From JANQEU01 sp965601455 (lineage in GTDB: Bacteria; Bacteroidota; Bacteroidia; Cytophagales; Cyclobacteriaceae), in the NCBI GenBank assembly GCA_965601455.1, contig OZ271831.1, positions 682,001-746,000 on the forward strand: a stretch of 64,000 bases of DNA, given 5' to 3'. Positions within the stretch are counted from its first letter, which is position 1. Each line of letters opens with the position of its first letter. The notes below the pieces were generated by a model. That model had not been told where the DNA came from, ran no database searches, and worked only from the letters and a program-made list of their open reading frames with translations. Made by a program: the position numbers and the translations under genes. Shown piece after piece: positions 19,412-29,577 of this stretch.

Positions 19412-20863
19412 CTATCTTATATAATAAGAATAATAAACCTTCCTTCCGCTGTCATTAATTCCGTAGATTTCTAACCGACCACGGATTTTACTCAGTATTT
19501 CAGTGAGTTCCTCCGGAGTGTCGATTGGTCGCCTGTTGATCGCTGTTATGATAAAACCCTCGGGTAAGTCAAATTGGGCGAAATATCCGGAATTACTGAT
19601 GTCTACCACTTTTACTCCATTCTCTATCCGGAGCAAGTCTCTTTCCACTTTGGGAACGATCTCGAATTCTGCGCCGAAGAAGTCAGAATAATATACCTCC
19701 CTGGTGATTACTCCGGTTCCGCCTTCCCTGTTTAGCAAGGTCATCGACTTGTTTAGAGTTTTTCCACCACGATTTACTTCAAGTATCACTTCATCTCCTG
19801 GGTAGAGGTTGGCAAGATATTCTTCAATTTGGGCTTTTCCTTCTACCGGGAATTCATTGACAGATTTTATGACATCCCCTTCCTTCAGTCCCGCCTGGGC
19901 CGCAGCTCCATCATTAGTTATGTTACCCACTATTACCCCATTAAAATCTTCTAATGCCAATCGCTCCGCAAGTTCTCCATCAATTTCCACGAAGTCCGCC
20001 CCGGTAAATACTTTCTGCACCTCTCCGTACTTAATAATGTCATTGAAGACTTTTTTCACTATGTCAACAGGAACGGCAAACCCGTATCCGGCATAGCTAC
20101 CTGTCCTGGATAGAATGGCTGTGTTAATTCCGACTAGATGTCCGTTTTGGTCAACCAGGGCACCGCCACTATTTCCCGGGTTAATTGCCGCATCGGTTTG
20201 AATGAAGGATTCTATTGGAAATTTGTCTTTTAATATGTTGATGTTTCTTCCTTTGGCACTAACGATTCCGGCCGTAACTGTGGAAGTCAGATTAAATGGA
20301 TTGCCCACCGCAAGTACCCATTCTCCGACATTTACGTCCGCTGATTTTCCCAAAGGAATTGGCTTGAGGTTTTCAGCGGAAATCTTGAGTACAGCAATAT
20401 CGGTGCTTGGATCTCGGCCGACCAACTCTGCTTCATAATCCTGTTTGTTCCAATGTACTTTTATTTTATCAGCGTCATCAATTACATGGTTGTTCGTTAC
20501 AATGTATCCGTCGTCGGAAAAAATCACTCCACTTCCGCTTCCTTGACGTTGAGAAGAACGACCATCAAAAAACCAATCGAATACGGTTCCTGTTCGGTAT
20601 TCGTATTCGGACAAAGTAGTAATAAAAACGACACTGTTTGTGCTGACTTCTGAAGCGAGCACAAAATCGGGGTTCTCAGCAATGCTTCTTACAGTTGGAA
20701 TGTCGAAGCGATCAAATTCATCAGAAACTTCCTGTGCCTGTTCGGCGAACCTGTTGGAATTGTCCGATACGTAGACCTCCGGTTTCAATACGATCAACCC
20801 TACGTACAGTCCGAGAAAACCTGAAAGGAAACCGATTAAAGCAGTAAAAACTGTTCTTCTCAT
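19412..20863 (-). CDS. DegQ/HtrA-like periplasmic serine protease with two PDZ domains
   Basis: This 483-residue protein has an N-terminal membrane anchor or uncleaved signal (about 5-27). The trypsin-like domain carries His in VTNNHVID, Asp in DPSTDIAVLKI and Ser in NPGNSGGALV, so the triad is complete. A PDZ domain follows (about 295-385: GVIVGNITNDGAAAQAGLKEGD). A second, divergent PDZ domain ends the protein (PEGFIITAINRRPIDTPEEL). It should degrade or refold damaged envelope proteins. It is divergent from the GH3-dxr-rseP operon, which contains another envelope-stress protease. Confidence 0.93.
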   Translation of the reverse strand: MRRTVFTALIGFLSGFLGLYVGLIVLKPEVYVSDNSNRFAEQAQEVSDEFDRFDIPTVRSIAENPDFVLASEVSTNSVVFITTLSEYEYRTGTVFDWFFDGRSSQRQGSGSGVIFSDDGYIVTNNHVIDDADKIKVHWNKQDYEAELVGRDPSTDIAVLKISAENLKPIPLGKSADVNVGEWVLAVGNPFNLTSTVTAGIVSAKGRNINILKDKFPIESFIQTDAAINPGNSGGALVDQNGHLVGINTAILSRTGSYAGYGFAVPVDIVKKVFNDIIKYGEVQKVFTGADFVEIDGELAERLALEDFNGVIVGNITNDGAAAQAGLKEGDVIKSVNEFPVEGKAQIEEYLANLYPGDEVILEVNRGGKTLNKSMTLLNREGGTGVITREVYYSDFFGAEFEIVPKVERDLLRIENGVKVVDISNSGYFAQFDLPEGFIITAINRRPIDTPEELTEILSKIRGRLEIYGINDSGRKVYYSYYIR

Positions 20864-20962
20864 AATTTTGATTTTGTCTCTCTCCCTTTTCTAATACTTA
20901 ACCCAGCTAAATTTGTTGCAATTCCATATTTAGCTCAAAAAAATTAACCTATTTTCACAGCT

Positions 20963-22462
20963 ATGGGTATCCGAGGTGTATTAAGCAAACCGTTGGCAAA
21001 GTTGATTGTTTCTGAACAAAAAAAATGGTCAAATGATCCCGGTTTCTATCAATCCCGTATACTTTCTTCCATAGTGAAGAAAGCAGGAAAGACTGCCTTC
21101 GGCTATGACCATGGCTTCCAGGATATTAAGAGTCATAAAGATTTTGCAAACCATGTGCCCGTGAGGGACTATGAGGGATTGACACCGTATGTCAATAGAA
21201 TAACCAAGGGGGAATCGGACATTTTGTGGCCTGGAAAACCTGCTTATTTTGCGAAAACATCAGGGACCACCTCCGGGACAAAATATATCCCAATCACCAA
21301 AGACTCCGTACCCAATCATATAAATAGTGCAAGGAATGCATTGTTGTCTTACGTATACCATTCCGGGAAGAGTTCATTTCTCGATGGTAAGTTGATTTTC
21401 CTTTCAGGAAGTCCGACCTTGACCGAAACAGCCGGTATCGCAACAGGTCGTTTATCAGGTATAGTAAATCACCATGTCCCGGGATACTTAAGAACCAATC
21501 AAATGCCTTCGTACGAAACCAACTGCATTGAAGATTGGGAAATGAAGGTTGATCGTATCGTGGAGGAAACTACGAATCAGGATATGACGCTGATCTCCGG
21601 TATACCCCCATGGGTACAAATGTATTTTGACCGTCTTGTTGCTACTCAGAATAAGCCTATAAAAGATATTTTTCCAAATTTCTCGCTATTTGTATACGGT
21701 GGAGTAAACTTTGAACCTTATCGAGCGAAACTATTTGAGACCATCGGCAAAACGGTAGATTCAGTGGAAACCTATCCGGCGTCGGAGGGTTTTATTGCCT
21801 ATCAGGATGAACCGGATAACCACGGACTTTTGTTGCTTGTGAATTCAGGTATATTTTTCGAGTTTATCCCCGCCGATGAATATTTCAACGACAATCCTAC
21901 GCGACTGACTGTAGATGAAGTCGAGCTGGATACAAACTATGCTGTGATCATTAATAGTAATGCTGGACTTTGGGGATACTCAATTGGGGATACGGTGAAG
22001 TTTGTGAGTATGAATCCCCATCGAATAATTGTTACTGGTAGAATAAAACACTTTATCAGTGCTTTTGGAGAACATGTGATTGGTGAGGAGGTAGAGAAGG
22101 CAATGAGGATCACCTGCGAAAAATTTCAGGAAGTTGAGTTGGTGGAGTTCACTGTTGCCCCTAATGTGTCCCCTGACGAAGGATTGCCTCACCATGAGTG
22201 GTTTATTGAGTTTGCAAGAAAACCAAACGCACCAGAAGATTTCACAAAAGAGTTAAATTCGCAACTCCAAAATTTAAATACCTATTACGACGATTTAATT
22301 ACTGGCGCGGTACTGAGCACGTTGAGAGTTCGTTCACTTAAGCCCAATTCTTTCATTAACTATATGAAATCCATTGGAAAGCTTGGGGGGCAAAACAAGG
22401 TCCCGCGTTTAAGTAATGATCGAAAGATAGCAGATGAATTACTTTCCTTCGTGATTGATTAA
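20963..22462 (+). CDS. GH3 auxin-responsive promoter family protein (acyl-acid amido synthetase-like)
   Basis: This 499-residue protein has the GH3 ATP-binding motif FAKTSGTTSGTKYIPIT near residue 95 and the later YGGVNFEP, YPASEGF and LWGYSIGDTVKF motifs of the GH3 adenylating fold. Plant members conjugate amino acids to auxin or jasmonate; bacterial homologues are widespread in Bacteroidota and mostly uncharacterised. It is 6 nt upstream of dxr and probably heads the operon GH3-dxr-rseP. This neighbourhood suggests an envelope or lipid role, but nothing in the sequence proves a substrate. Confidence 0.88.
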   Translation: MGIRGVLSKPLAKLIVSEQKKWSNDPGFYQSRILSSIVKKAGKTAFGYDHGFQDIKSHKDFANHVPVRDYEGLTPYVNRITKGESDILWPGKPAYFAKTSGTTSGTKYIPITKDSVPNHINSARNALLSYVYHSGKSSFLDGKLIFLSGSPTLTETAGIATGRLSGIVNHHVPGYLRTNQMPSYETNCIEDWEMKVDRIVEETTNQDMTLISGIPPWVQMYFDRLVATQNKPIKDIFPNFSLFVYGGVNFEPYRAKLFETIGKTVDSVETYPASEGFIAYQDEPDNHGLLLLVNSGIFFEFIPADEYFNDNPTRLTVDEVELDTNYAVIINSNAGLWGYSIGDTVKFVSMNPHRIIVTGRIKHFISAFGEHVIGEEVEKAMRITCEKFQEVELVEFTVAPNVSPDEGLPHHEWFIEFARKPNAPEDFTKELNSQLQNLNTYYDDLITGAVLSTLRVRSLKPNSFINYMKSIGKLGGQNKVPRLSNDRKIADELLSFVID

Positions 22463-22468
22463 CCCACC

Positions 22469-23617
22469 GTGAAAAACGTTGCAATTCTTGGTTCAACGGG
22501 TTCAATTGGAACCCAAGCGCTCGAGGTAATCGAAAACCACCCGGATAAATTCCAGGTTGAGGTCATTACAGCGAATAATAATTGGGAACGCTTAATGGAT
22601 CAAGCCATTCGGTACAATCCCAATGTGGTTGTCATATCAAATGAAGCCCACTATGATCGATTAAACCAGGAACTTGCCAGCAAAGGGATCAAAGTGTATG
22701 CCGGAGATGAGGCTCTATCATCGGTCGTTCAGATGGATACGGTAGATATCGTGCTAACAGCACTTGTGGGTTATTCCGGTCTAATTCCTACGATTAAGGC
22801 CATCGAAGCGAGTAAACCAATTGCCCTTGCAAACAAAGAAACTCTAGTTGTGGCTGGGGAAATTGTGACCGCTCTTGCTGGCGAAAAGGGAGTGAATATC
22901 TATCCTGTTGATTCCGAGCATTCAGCAATCTTTCAATGCTTGGCAGGGGAATTTCACAATCCTATTGAAAAAATTATTTTAACAGCTTCAGGTGGACCGT
23001 TTAGAGGTAAAACCCGTAAGTATCTAGAAGGGGTGACAGTGAAAGATGCCTTGAATCATCCTAATTGGGATATGGGTGCTAAAATCACCATTGATTCTGC
23101 TTCACTCATGAATAAGGGACTTGAAGTGATAGAGGCACGATGGCTGTTTAATCTACCCCTGGAAAAGATCGATGTAGTGGTTCATCCACAGTCTATCATC
23201 CATTCAATGGTGCAATTCGAGGACGGATCCATAAAGGCTCAAATGGGGCTTCCGGATATGAAGTTGCCTATCCAATATGCACTGGCATATCCTGACAGAA
23301 TCAAGTCTGATTTTCCTCGATTTGACTTTGCTTCGTACCCTTCTCTAACATTTGAGCAACCCGACATGGGAACCTTTCGTAATTTAGCATTGGCATTTGA
23401 AGCAATAAAGCGAGGTGGAAATCTACCTTGTATACTTAATGCTGCAAATGAGATTGCAGTTGAGGAATTTTTAAAGGAAAAAATTAGTTTCCTAGCTATA
23501 TCTGACATCATTGAGAAGTCCATGGAAAAGGTCTCGTACCTCTCAAAACCCGGACTCCAGGATTATATTGAAACAGATAAGGAAACCAGAAAAATAGCAA
23601 GAGAATTTATTAGTTGA
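22469..23617 (+). CDS. dxr: 1-deoxy-D-xylulose 5-phosphate reductoisomerase
   Basis: This 382-residue enzyme of the MEP isoprenoid pathway converts DXP to MEP with NADPH. The N-terminal NADPH motif is ILGSTGSIGTQALEV. The catalytic core shows ALANKETLV, the metal site VDSEHSA and the flexible-loop region TASGGPFRG. LNAANEIAVEEFL near the C-terminus is also diagnostic. The start is GTG at 22469, which puts the NADPH motif at the expected distance from the N-terminus. The stop TGA overlaps the rseP ATG as TGATG. Confidence 0.96.
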   Translation: MKNVAILGSTGSIGTQALEVIENHPDKFQVEVITANNNWERLMDQAIRYNPNVVVISNEAHYDRLNQELASKGIKVYAGDEALSSVVQMDTVDIVLTALVGYSGLIPTIKAIEASKPIALANKETLVVAGEIVTALAGEKGVNIYPVDSEHSAIFQCLAGEFHNPIEKIILTASGGPFRGKTRKYLEGVTVKDALNHPNWDMGAKITIDSASLMNKGLEVIEARWLFNLPLEKIDVVVHPQSIIHSMVQFEDGSIKAQMGLPDMKLPIQYALAYPDRIKSDFPRFDFASYPSLTFEQPDMGTFRNLALAFEAIKRGGNLPCILNAANEIAVEEFLKEKISFLAISDIIEKSMEKVSYLSKPGLQDYIETDKETRKIAREFIS

Positions 23618-24930
23618 TGGAAGGATTGATAATGACAATACAGCTCCTGTTGGGGCTTTCTATATTAGTGGGACTACACGAATTGGGTCACTTACTTGCG
23701 GCAAAGGCATTTGGAATGCGCGTCGAGAAGTATTCAATTGGATTCCCACCTAAGATCTGGGGAAAACAATTTGGTGAAACCGAGTACTCCATAGGTGCTA
23801 TACCTCTAGGGGGATTTGTAAAAATCAGTGGAATGATCGATGAATCTCTTGACGTTAAAACGCTGGGAGCCGAACCTGAGCCATGGGAATTCCGTGCAAA
23901 ACCTGCCTGGCAGAGACTCATAGTAATGATGGGGGGGATTATCGTCAATGTGATCACGGGGATTATTGTATTTATATTCCTTACTTTCTCACAAGGCGAA
24001 ACCTACATTTCCAAGGACGAGCTTAACAAGCACGGAATTGTTGCACATGAGCTGGGTGAAATGATTGGATTTCAAACCGGAGACAGGATTGTGAACATAA
24101 ACGGCGAGGACTTTGAAAAGTATTCTGACCTGATCAGTGCCGAAGTACTTCTCAGTGACAATGGGTTCTATACAGTAGAGAGAGGATCGGAACGACTGAC
24201 TTTGACGATCCCCGCGGATTTCATAGATAATTTTTCTGACAGGGATCGATCCAGTCCTTTCATCACGTTTCGACGACCATTTAAGGTAGCCGACGTAATG
24301 CCAGGAAGCCCGGCGGAAGAAGGTGGGTTACAATCAGGAGATCGTTTTGTGAAGATATTTGACACCCAGATGAATTACTTCGATGAAATCACAGGAGCAC
24401 TTGATACGCTGAGGGGTGGTGAAGTTGTGGCAACGATTGATAGAGAGGGTTCATTAATCGAGAAAACCTTCCGTGTGACGGACGAAGGAACCATTGGATT
24501 CAGAATCGAAGATTTGGTGGAATACTCTTCCAGAGACTATGGTTTTGGAGAAAGTGTGTCAAAAGGTTCCGCGCAGGCATTTAATGTGGTATGGTATAAC
24601 CTATTGGCATTCAAAAAGATGTTTGCTGGAGAAGTATCAGCTTCAAAATCGCTTTCTGGACCTATTGGTATTGCAAAATTTTTCGGAGGCAGCTGGGACT
24701 GGGTGAATTTCTGGAGGATAACAGGATTGCTATCAATGGTTCTGGCATTTATGAATTTCTTACCAATTCCAGCATTAGATGGAGGTCATGTAATGTTTCT
24801 TACCTGGGAAATTGTCACAGGCAGAAAACCTTCAGATAAGTTTCTTGAAAACGCTCAAAAAGTTGGAATGGTATTGCTGCTTGGAATCATGAGCTATGCC
24901 ATCTTCAATGACATCATAAAACTTTTTTAA
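23617..24930 (+). CDS. rseP: RIP site-2 metalloprotease RseP
   Basis: This 437-residue integral membrane zinc protease has HELGH at residues 21-25 in the first helix and the third ligand in the late PALDGGHVMF motif. Two PDZ-like segments lie between them (for example VADVMPGSPAEEGGLQSGD). It cleaves anti-sigma factors or signal peptides within the membrane. The ATG at 23617 overlaps the dxr stop; a TTG one codon earlier is less likely. The 3' end shares a TTAA tetranucleotide with the stop of the convergent OmpA gene. Confidence 0.95.
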   Translation: MEGLIMTIQLLLGLSILVGLHELGHLLAAKAFGMRVEKYSIGFPPKIWGKQFGETEYSIGAIPLGGFVKISGMIDESLDVKTLGAEPEPWEFRAKPAWQRLIVMMGGIIVNVITGIIVFIFLTFSQGETYISKDELNKHGIVAHELGEMIGFQTGDRIVNINGEDFEKYSDLISAEVLLSDNGFYTVERGSERLTLTIPADFIDNFSDRDRSSPFITFRRPFKVADVMPGSPAEEGGLQSGDRFVKIFDTQMNYFDEITGALDTLRGGEVVATIDREGSLIEKTFRVTDEGTIGFRIEDLVEYSSRDYGFGESVSKGSAQAFNVVWYNLLAFKKMFAGEVSASKSLSGPIGIAKFFGGSWDWVNFWRITGLLSMVLAFMNFLPIPALDGGHVMFLTWEIVTGRKPSDKFLENAQKVGMVLLLGIMSYAIFNDIIKLF

Positions 24931-26924
24931 TTGCCAAACCCGTCATCGGGTTTCATCGGGGCATCAAGAGCGGGTCGGTAGATCTCGAACTCCACCCGCC
25001 TATTAACGGCTTTGTCTTCTTCGGTAATCTCCTCAACAATAGGCTGAGAACTGCCGTATCCCTCGTATTCCACACGGCTGGGATGGACACCAGCGAAAAT
25101 CACGATGTAGTCCCGAATACTTTGTGCCCTTTGCTTGGACAATTGTAGGTTGAATTCCTCAGATCCAAATGAATCGGTGTGTCCTGAAATACGAAGTTGA
25201 AAGAGGGGATTATCGTACATGAAATTGACGATTTTATTGAGATCCGCGTACATGCTGATCTTCAGTTCAGACTGTCCCACATCGAATTCTATACTTTCAA
25301 ATTTCACCTTAGCCGCTAGAGGTTCGGTCATGTTTAAAAGATTCATCGGTCCATCAAGGAAGAAAGCGCGCTCTATTCTGAAGAAATCATCACCGGAAAT
25401 CACCAGCAGATAGTTACGTTGGTCTATCAATTCAAATTCGAAAGTACCATCCGGATTTAAATACCTGGGAGCAACTTCTAATCCTTCATCTAGGTCAATT
25501 ATGGAAACGATCCCCTTAAAGGGAGCACCAGTAATATTGTCTGTCAATGAACCTGTCAGCTCGGTTGTAGCCATAGGTTGGGCCTCCATTGGCAGTGGAA
25601 AGGAATAAAGGTCAAGCTTGGTAAGGTCCTGGGAATTGGATCTGGAGTAAAAAAGGTTTTCGCTCTCTTTGTCGATAGTGAAATAGAATTCACTACCCCT
25701 TCCGTTTACAAGTGGTCCAATATTATGAGGTTCACTCCAGCTGTCATTAACGAAATAGGATTTGTAAATGTCGAATTCACCAAAGGTGTACAACTGGCCA
25801 TTCGAGGAAAAATACAGAACTTGAAAAACAGGATGAAAAAATGGACTGACTTCATTATTTCGGGTATTTACAATTGGCCCAAGATTTTTCGCTGGTACCC
25901 ACTCGCCGTTTTTGTCTTTGTATGAATAATAAATGTCGGACAGACCAAACCCACCCAGACGATCAGAAGCAAAAAACATCGTGTCTTCTGTGTGATTGAG
26001 TGATGGGTGAGAGTCCCAACTGAGGCTATTAATATTTACTCCAAGATTTTTTATTTCACCCCATGTGCTATCCGGTTGCAAATGCGCAGAGAAAAGATCG
26101 CAATCGCCGTAGCACATTTGACAGTCGCATCGTGAAAAATATAGTGTCTTTCCATCTCGAGAAAGGTAACCAGATCCTTCGTTGTAGGGAGAGTTGATCC
26201 GTCCAAGTGGAACGGCTTTTGACCACATCCCGTACTCATCCTTCCTTGAAATAAAAAGGTCCTCATTTGGACGTCTCGTAATGGTAAGATCCATCTCATT
26301 CCTCTTAGAAGTGAAAAGCAGAATGTCACTTCCGTAGTTTAGGGTTGGACCGTAGTCGGCTCGTCTACTGTTAATAGCCGTTCCCATGTTAAGTAACACG
26401 CTTCTTGGTGGCTGAATAGTATCAATCAGTTTTCTGTATTCAACTAGTTCGTAATAGTACTCCAATGGGACGTACTGCTCTGCTTGTTGAGTATTTAGTG
26501 AATCGTAGTAGATTTCAATTTCCTTGATATCAATACCCTGATGGTGATGCCTGAGAACCAGTCGATACAACGAAATAGCCGTTTCGGGGTCACCAAATAG
26601 CTCCTCTAGTTTAGCGAGTCTCCAAATCAGTTTGGTGTCCTTGTAAAAGTTTTGAATACCAAATCGGCTAACATAATCTTTCAGTGCCAGGTATAGATTT
26701 TCCCAGTCTTCCTGCCTTTCAAGTTCCTGAATGTATCGGAGTTTAGCTGCATTGAAATATTCAAGCTGATTGTTGATATTCTTGAAATCGTAGATGTTCA
26801 AGACAATATTGGATGGTAAAGTATCGGTATTGACCTGAATCTCTTTCTTTCTACGCTGACCTATTGCCGAAAACTGTGAAAGCAGACAGACTACGAACCC
26901 AAGTACCAAGAAAAACCTTCCCAT
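24927..26924 (-). CDS. OmpA-family protein with PD40 beta-propeller repeats
   Basis: This 665-residue protein starts at the ATG at 26924, giving a clean signal peptide MGRFFLVLGFVVCLLSQFSA; an ATG 23 codons upstream gives no signal. An N-terminal helical region is followed by WD40/PD40-like repeats (DLFSAHLQPDSTWGEIKNLG, SDIYYSYKDKNGEWVPAKNLG and similar). Next comes a carboxypeptidase-regulatory-like beta domain, and then a C-terminal OmpA peptidoglycan-binding domain with RISGHTDSFGSEEFNLQLS and NRRVEFEIYR. This architecture is frequent in Bacteroidota, often linked to the gliding and type IX secretion apparatus or envelope anchoring. It probably sits at the outer membrane. Confidence 0.9.
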   Translation of the reverse strand: MGRFFLVLGFVVCLLSQFSAIGQRRKKEIQVNTDTLPSNIVLNIYDFKNINNQLEYFNAAKLRYIQELERQEDWENLYLALKDYVSRFGIQNFYKDTKLIWRLAKLEELFGDPETAISLYRLVLRHHHQGIDIKEIEIYYDSLNTQQAEQYVPLEYYYELVEYRKLIDTIQPPRSVLLNMGTAINSRRADYGPTLNYGSDILLFTSKRNEMDLTITRRPNEDLFISRKDEYGMWSKAVPLGRINSPYNEGSGYLSRDGKTLYFSRCDCQMCYGDCDLFSAHLQPDSTWGEIKNLGVNINSLSWDSHPSLNHTEDTMFFASDRLGGFGLSDIYYSYKDKNGEWVPAKNLGPIVNTRNNEVSPFFHPVFQVLYFSSNGQLYTFGEFDIYKSYFVNDSWSEPHNIGPLVNGRGSEFYFTIDKESENLFYSRSNSQDLTKLDLYSFPLPMEAQPMATTELTGSLTDNITGAPFKGIVSIIDLDEGLEVAPRYLNPDGTFEFELIDQRNYLLVISGDDFFRIERAFFLDGPMNLLNMTEPLAAKVKFESIEFDVGQSELKISMYADLNKIVNFMYDNPLFQLRISGHTDSFGSEEFNLQLSKQRAQSIRDYIVIFAGVHPSRVEYEGYGSSQPIVEEITEEDKAVNRRVEFEIYRPALDAPMKPDDGFGN

Positions 26925-27079
26925 ATCAGACGAATAGTCAGTAACTAGTTTACAAAATTTAAAGTTAATACGAATTAAACGACAATTATGCATTTGGCAC
27001 GGCTATTGAATTATATACACTCACGCTTGAGAAATGCATATTTCTTCAGTGATACTGTCATTTTGACATAAAACCTTAT

Positions 27080-29545
27080 ATGTTCAGAAATAAAACGAAT
27101 CCCTCGGAATATTTATTTTCAAATGGCTCTGAAGAGGTCATTCAACTGGTAACCACTGACGGAGGCCCGGAGTTGAATAAGGAAAATCTTCCGGATGAAC
27201 TGCCAATACTTCCGGTGAAGAACACTGTACTTTTCCCAGGTGTGGTTTTACCCATTACCATTGGCAGGGATAAATCTGTTTCCTTAGTCAAAAAAGCCTA
27301 CAGCTCTGATCGAATTATCGGAGTGACTGCACAGAAAAATATTAAGGTGGAAGAGCCTGGTATTGATGACATTTATTCGATTGGTACCATTGCCAGGATA
27401 TTGAAATTGCTCGTTTTACCCGATGGTAACACAACGGTAATCATTCAAGGCCAAAGTAAATTCAGGATTGAGCAGGTTGTCACGGAAGACCCTTACTTGA
27501 AGGCTATCTATCAATTACTGGAAGATGAAAATCACGATACCAAGGATGAAGAGGTAAAAGCCATTTCTCAGTCGTTGAAGGATGCGGCATATAAGATCAT
27601 GAATCTTAATCCTGAAATCCCGAAGGATGCCCAGATTGCGTTGGAAAATATTGAGAGTTATTCTTTCTTAACTCACTTTCTCTCAAGCAACGTAAATGCC
27701 GATGTTTCAGAAAAGCAGAAGCTCCTTGAACTGGATGACCCCAGGAAGAGATCTGAAAAACTACTTCAGATGATGTATAAGGACATTCAAATGCTTGAGC
27801 TCAAGCAAGAAATTCAAAGTAAGGTCCACACGGATATTGATCAACAACAACGTGATTATTATCTGCGGCAGCAGATGAAGGTTCTGCAGGATGAGTTGGG
27901 GCAAGACGGCCCTGATCAGGAGGTAGAGGCTTTAAGGATGAAAGGTGAGGAGAAAAACTGGCCTGAAGAAGTCTACAAGCACTTCAACAAGGAACTTGAT
28001 AAAATAATGCGAATGAATCCGGCCTCTGCGGAGTATCCGGTGGCAATGAATTATGCTGAGCTCCTTGTTGACCTACCCTGGGGTGAAGTCACCGAGGATA
28101 ATTTTGATCTAAAGAATGCCAAGAAAATTCTTGATAGGGATCATTACGGACTGGAAAAAGTCAAAGAGCGTGTGCTTGAATACCTTGCTGTTCGAAAGCT
28201 CAAAAACGATCTTAAAGGTCCAATACTATGCCTATATGGACCTCCCGGAGTTGGAAAAACATCATTAGGGAAATCTGTTGCAGAAGCACTTGGCCGGAAA
28301 TATGTTCGAATGTCACTTGGTGGCGTACATGACGAAGCAGAAATAAGGGGACACAGAAAAACCTATATTGGATCAATGCCTGGAAAAGTTATTCAAAATA
28401 TCAATCGGGCTAAAACTTCAAATCCAGTCTTCATTTTGGACGAAATCGACAAAGTAAGTTCAGATTTTCGTGGTGATCCATCTTCTGCTCTTTTGGAGGT
28501 TCTGGATCCTGAGCAAAACAGTACGTTCAAAGACAACTACCTTGAGGTGGATTATGACCTTAGTAAGGTGTTATTTATTGCAACTGCAAACTCATTGGAG
28601 ACCATCCAACCAGCACTGAGGGATCGAATGGAAATTATTGAGATCACGGGTTATACACAAGAAGAAAAAACTCAGATCGCCCGTAAGCACCTCATTCCAA
28701 AGCAACTGGAGGAGCATGGCCTCTCTTCTGATGATTTGAAGTTTGACACAAAGGGTATTCAGAAGATAATAAACGATTATACCCGAGAGTCTGGGGTGAG
28801 GAGTCTCGAAAGAAAAGTAGCTGGAGTGATAAGAAATGTCGCCAAATCCATAGCCATGGAGGAGGAATATGAAAAAAGTGTTTCCACTGATGAAGTAAGA
28901 TCTATTTTGGGACCAGAAGTGTTTGAGAAGGAGACATATGAAAACAACGACATAGCCGGAGTAGCAACGGGTCTTGCATGGACACCTACTGGGGGTCAGA
29001 TTTTATTTATTGAAAGCAATTTAAGTCGAGGAAAAGGTAAACTTACTTTATCCGGACAGTTGGGTGACGTAATGAAGGAATCCGCAGTTACCGCCTTGAG
29101 TTTTCTTAAGTCTAACGCCGACCACCTCGGTATCGATCACAGAATTTTTGAGAATTATGATCTTCACGTGCATGTGCCGGCGGGAGCTATCCCGAAGGAC
29201 GGTCCTTCCGCGGGTATCACCATGTTAACGTCTCTGGCATCCATATATACCCAACGTAAAATCAGATCAAAGTTGGCAATGACAGGAGAGATCACACTTC
29301 GTGGTAAAGTGCTTCCAGTTGGAGGAATTAAAGAAAAGATTTTGGCGGCTAAACGTGCAGGGATCAAAGAGATTATCATGTGTGAAAAAAATCGAAAAGA
29401 TGTGGAAGAGATCAGTGGGAAATACATCAAAGGTTTAGCCATCCAGTACGTCAATCATGTTGATGAGGTGCTTGAAAAAGCCCTGTTAAAGCAAAAAGTT
29501 AAGGAGCCAATAGATTTTATTCTTCCCGAGAAGGTAGAAGAATAA
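27080..29545 (+). CDS. lon: ATP-dependent protease Lon
   Basis: This 821-residue protein has a Lon N-terminal substrate domain (LPILPVKNTVLFPGVVLPI near residue 45), an AAA+ module with Walker A GPPGVGKTSLGKS and Walker B PVFILDEIDKV, and a C-terminal serine-lysine peptidase domain with Ser710 (KDGPSAG) and Lys753 (GGIKEK). It degrades misfolded and regulatory proteins in the cytoplasm. A 16-bp inverted repeat (AGAAAT-GCAT-ATTTCT, 27030-27045) lies about 35 nt upstream of the start and could be a regulatory site, but no known heat-shock operator (CIRCE) was found. It is followed by hslU after 32 nt, so two AAA+ protease genes are probably cotranscribed. Confidence 0.96.
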   Translation: MFRNKTNPSEYLFSNGSEEVIQLVTTDGGPELNKENLPDELPILPVKNTVLFPGVVLPITIGRDKSVSLVKKAYSSDRIIGVTAQKNIKVEEPGIDDIYSIGTIARILKLLVLPDGNTTVIIQGQSKFRIEQVVTEDPYLKAIYQLLEDENHDTKDEEVKAISQSLKDAAYKIMNLNPEIPKDAQIALENIESYSFLTHFLSSNVNADVSEKQKLLELDDPRKRSEKLLQMMYKDIQMLELKQEIQSKVHTDIDQQQRDYYLRQQMKVLQDELGQDGPDQEVEALRMKGEEKNWPEEVYKHFNKELDKIMRMNPASAEYPVAMNYAELLVDLPWGEVTEDNFDLKNAKKILDRDHYGLEKVKERVLEYLAVRKLKNDLKGPILCLYGPPGVGKTSLGKSVAEALGRKYVRMSLGGVHDEAEIRGHRKTYIGSMPGKVIQNINRAKTSNPVFILDEIDKVSSDFRGDPSSALLEVLDPEQNSTFKDNYLEVDYDLSKVLFIATANSLETIQPALRDRMEIIEITGYTQEEKTQIARKHLIPKQLEEHGLSSDDLKFDTKGIQKIINDYTRESGVRSLERKVAGVIRNVAKSIAMEEEYEKSVSTDEVRSILGPEVFEKETYENNDIAGVATGLAWTPTGGQILFIESNLSRGKGKLTLSGQLGDVMKESAVTALSFLKSNADHLGIDHRIFENYDLHVHVPAGAIPKDGPSAGITMLTSLASIYTQRKIRSKLAMTGEITLRGKVLPVGGIKEKILAAKRAGIKEIIMCEKNRKDVEEISGKYIKGLAIQYVNHVDEVLEKALLKQKVKEPIDFILPEKVEE

Positions 29546-29577
29546 TTGTTGAGCAGGAAATAAAGAAATTAGTAATC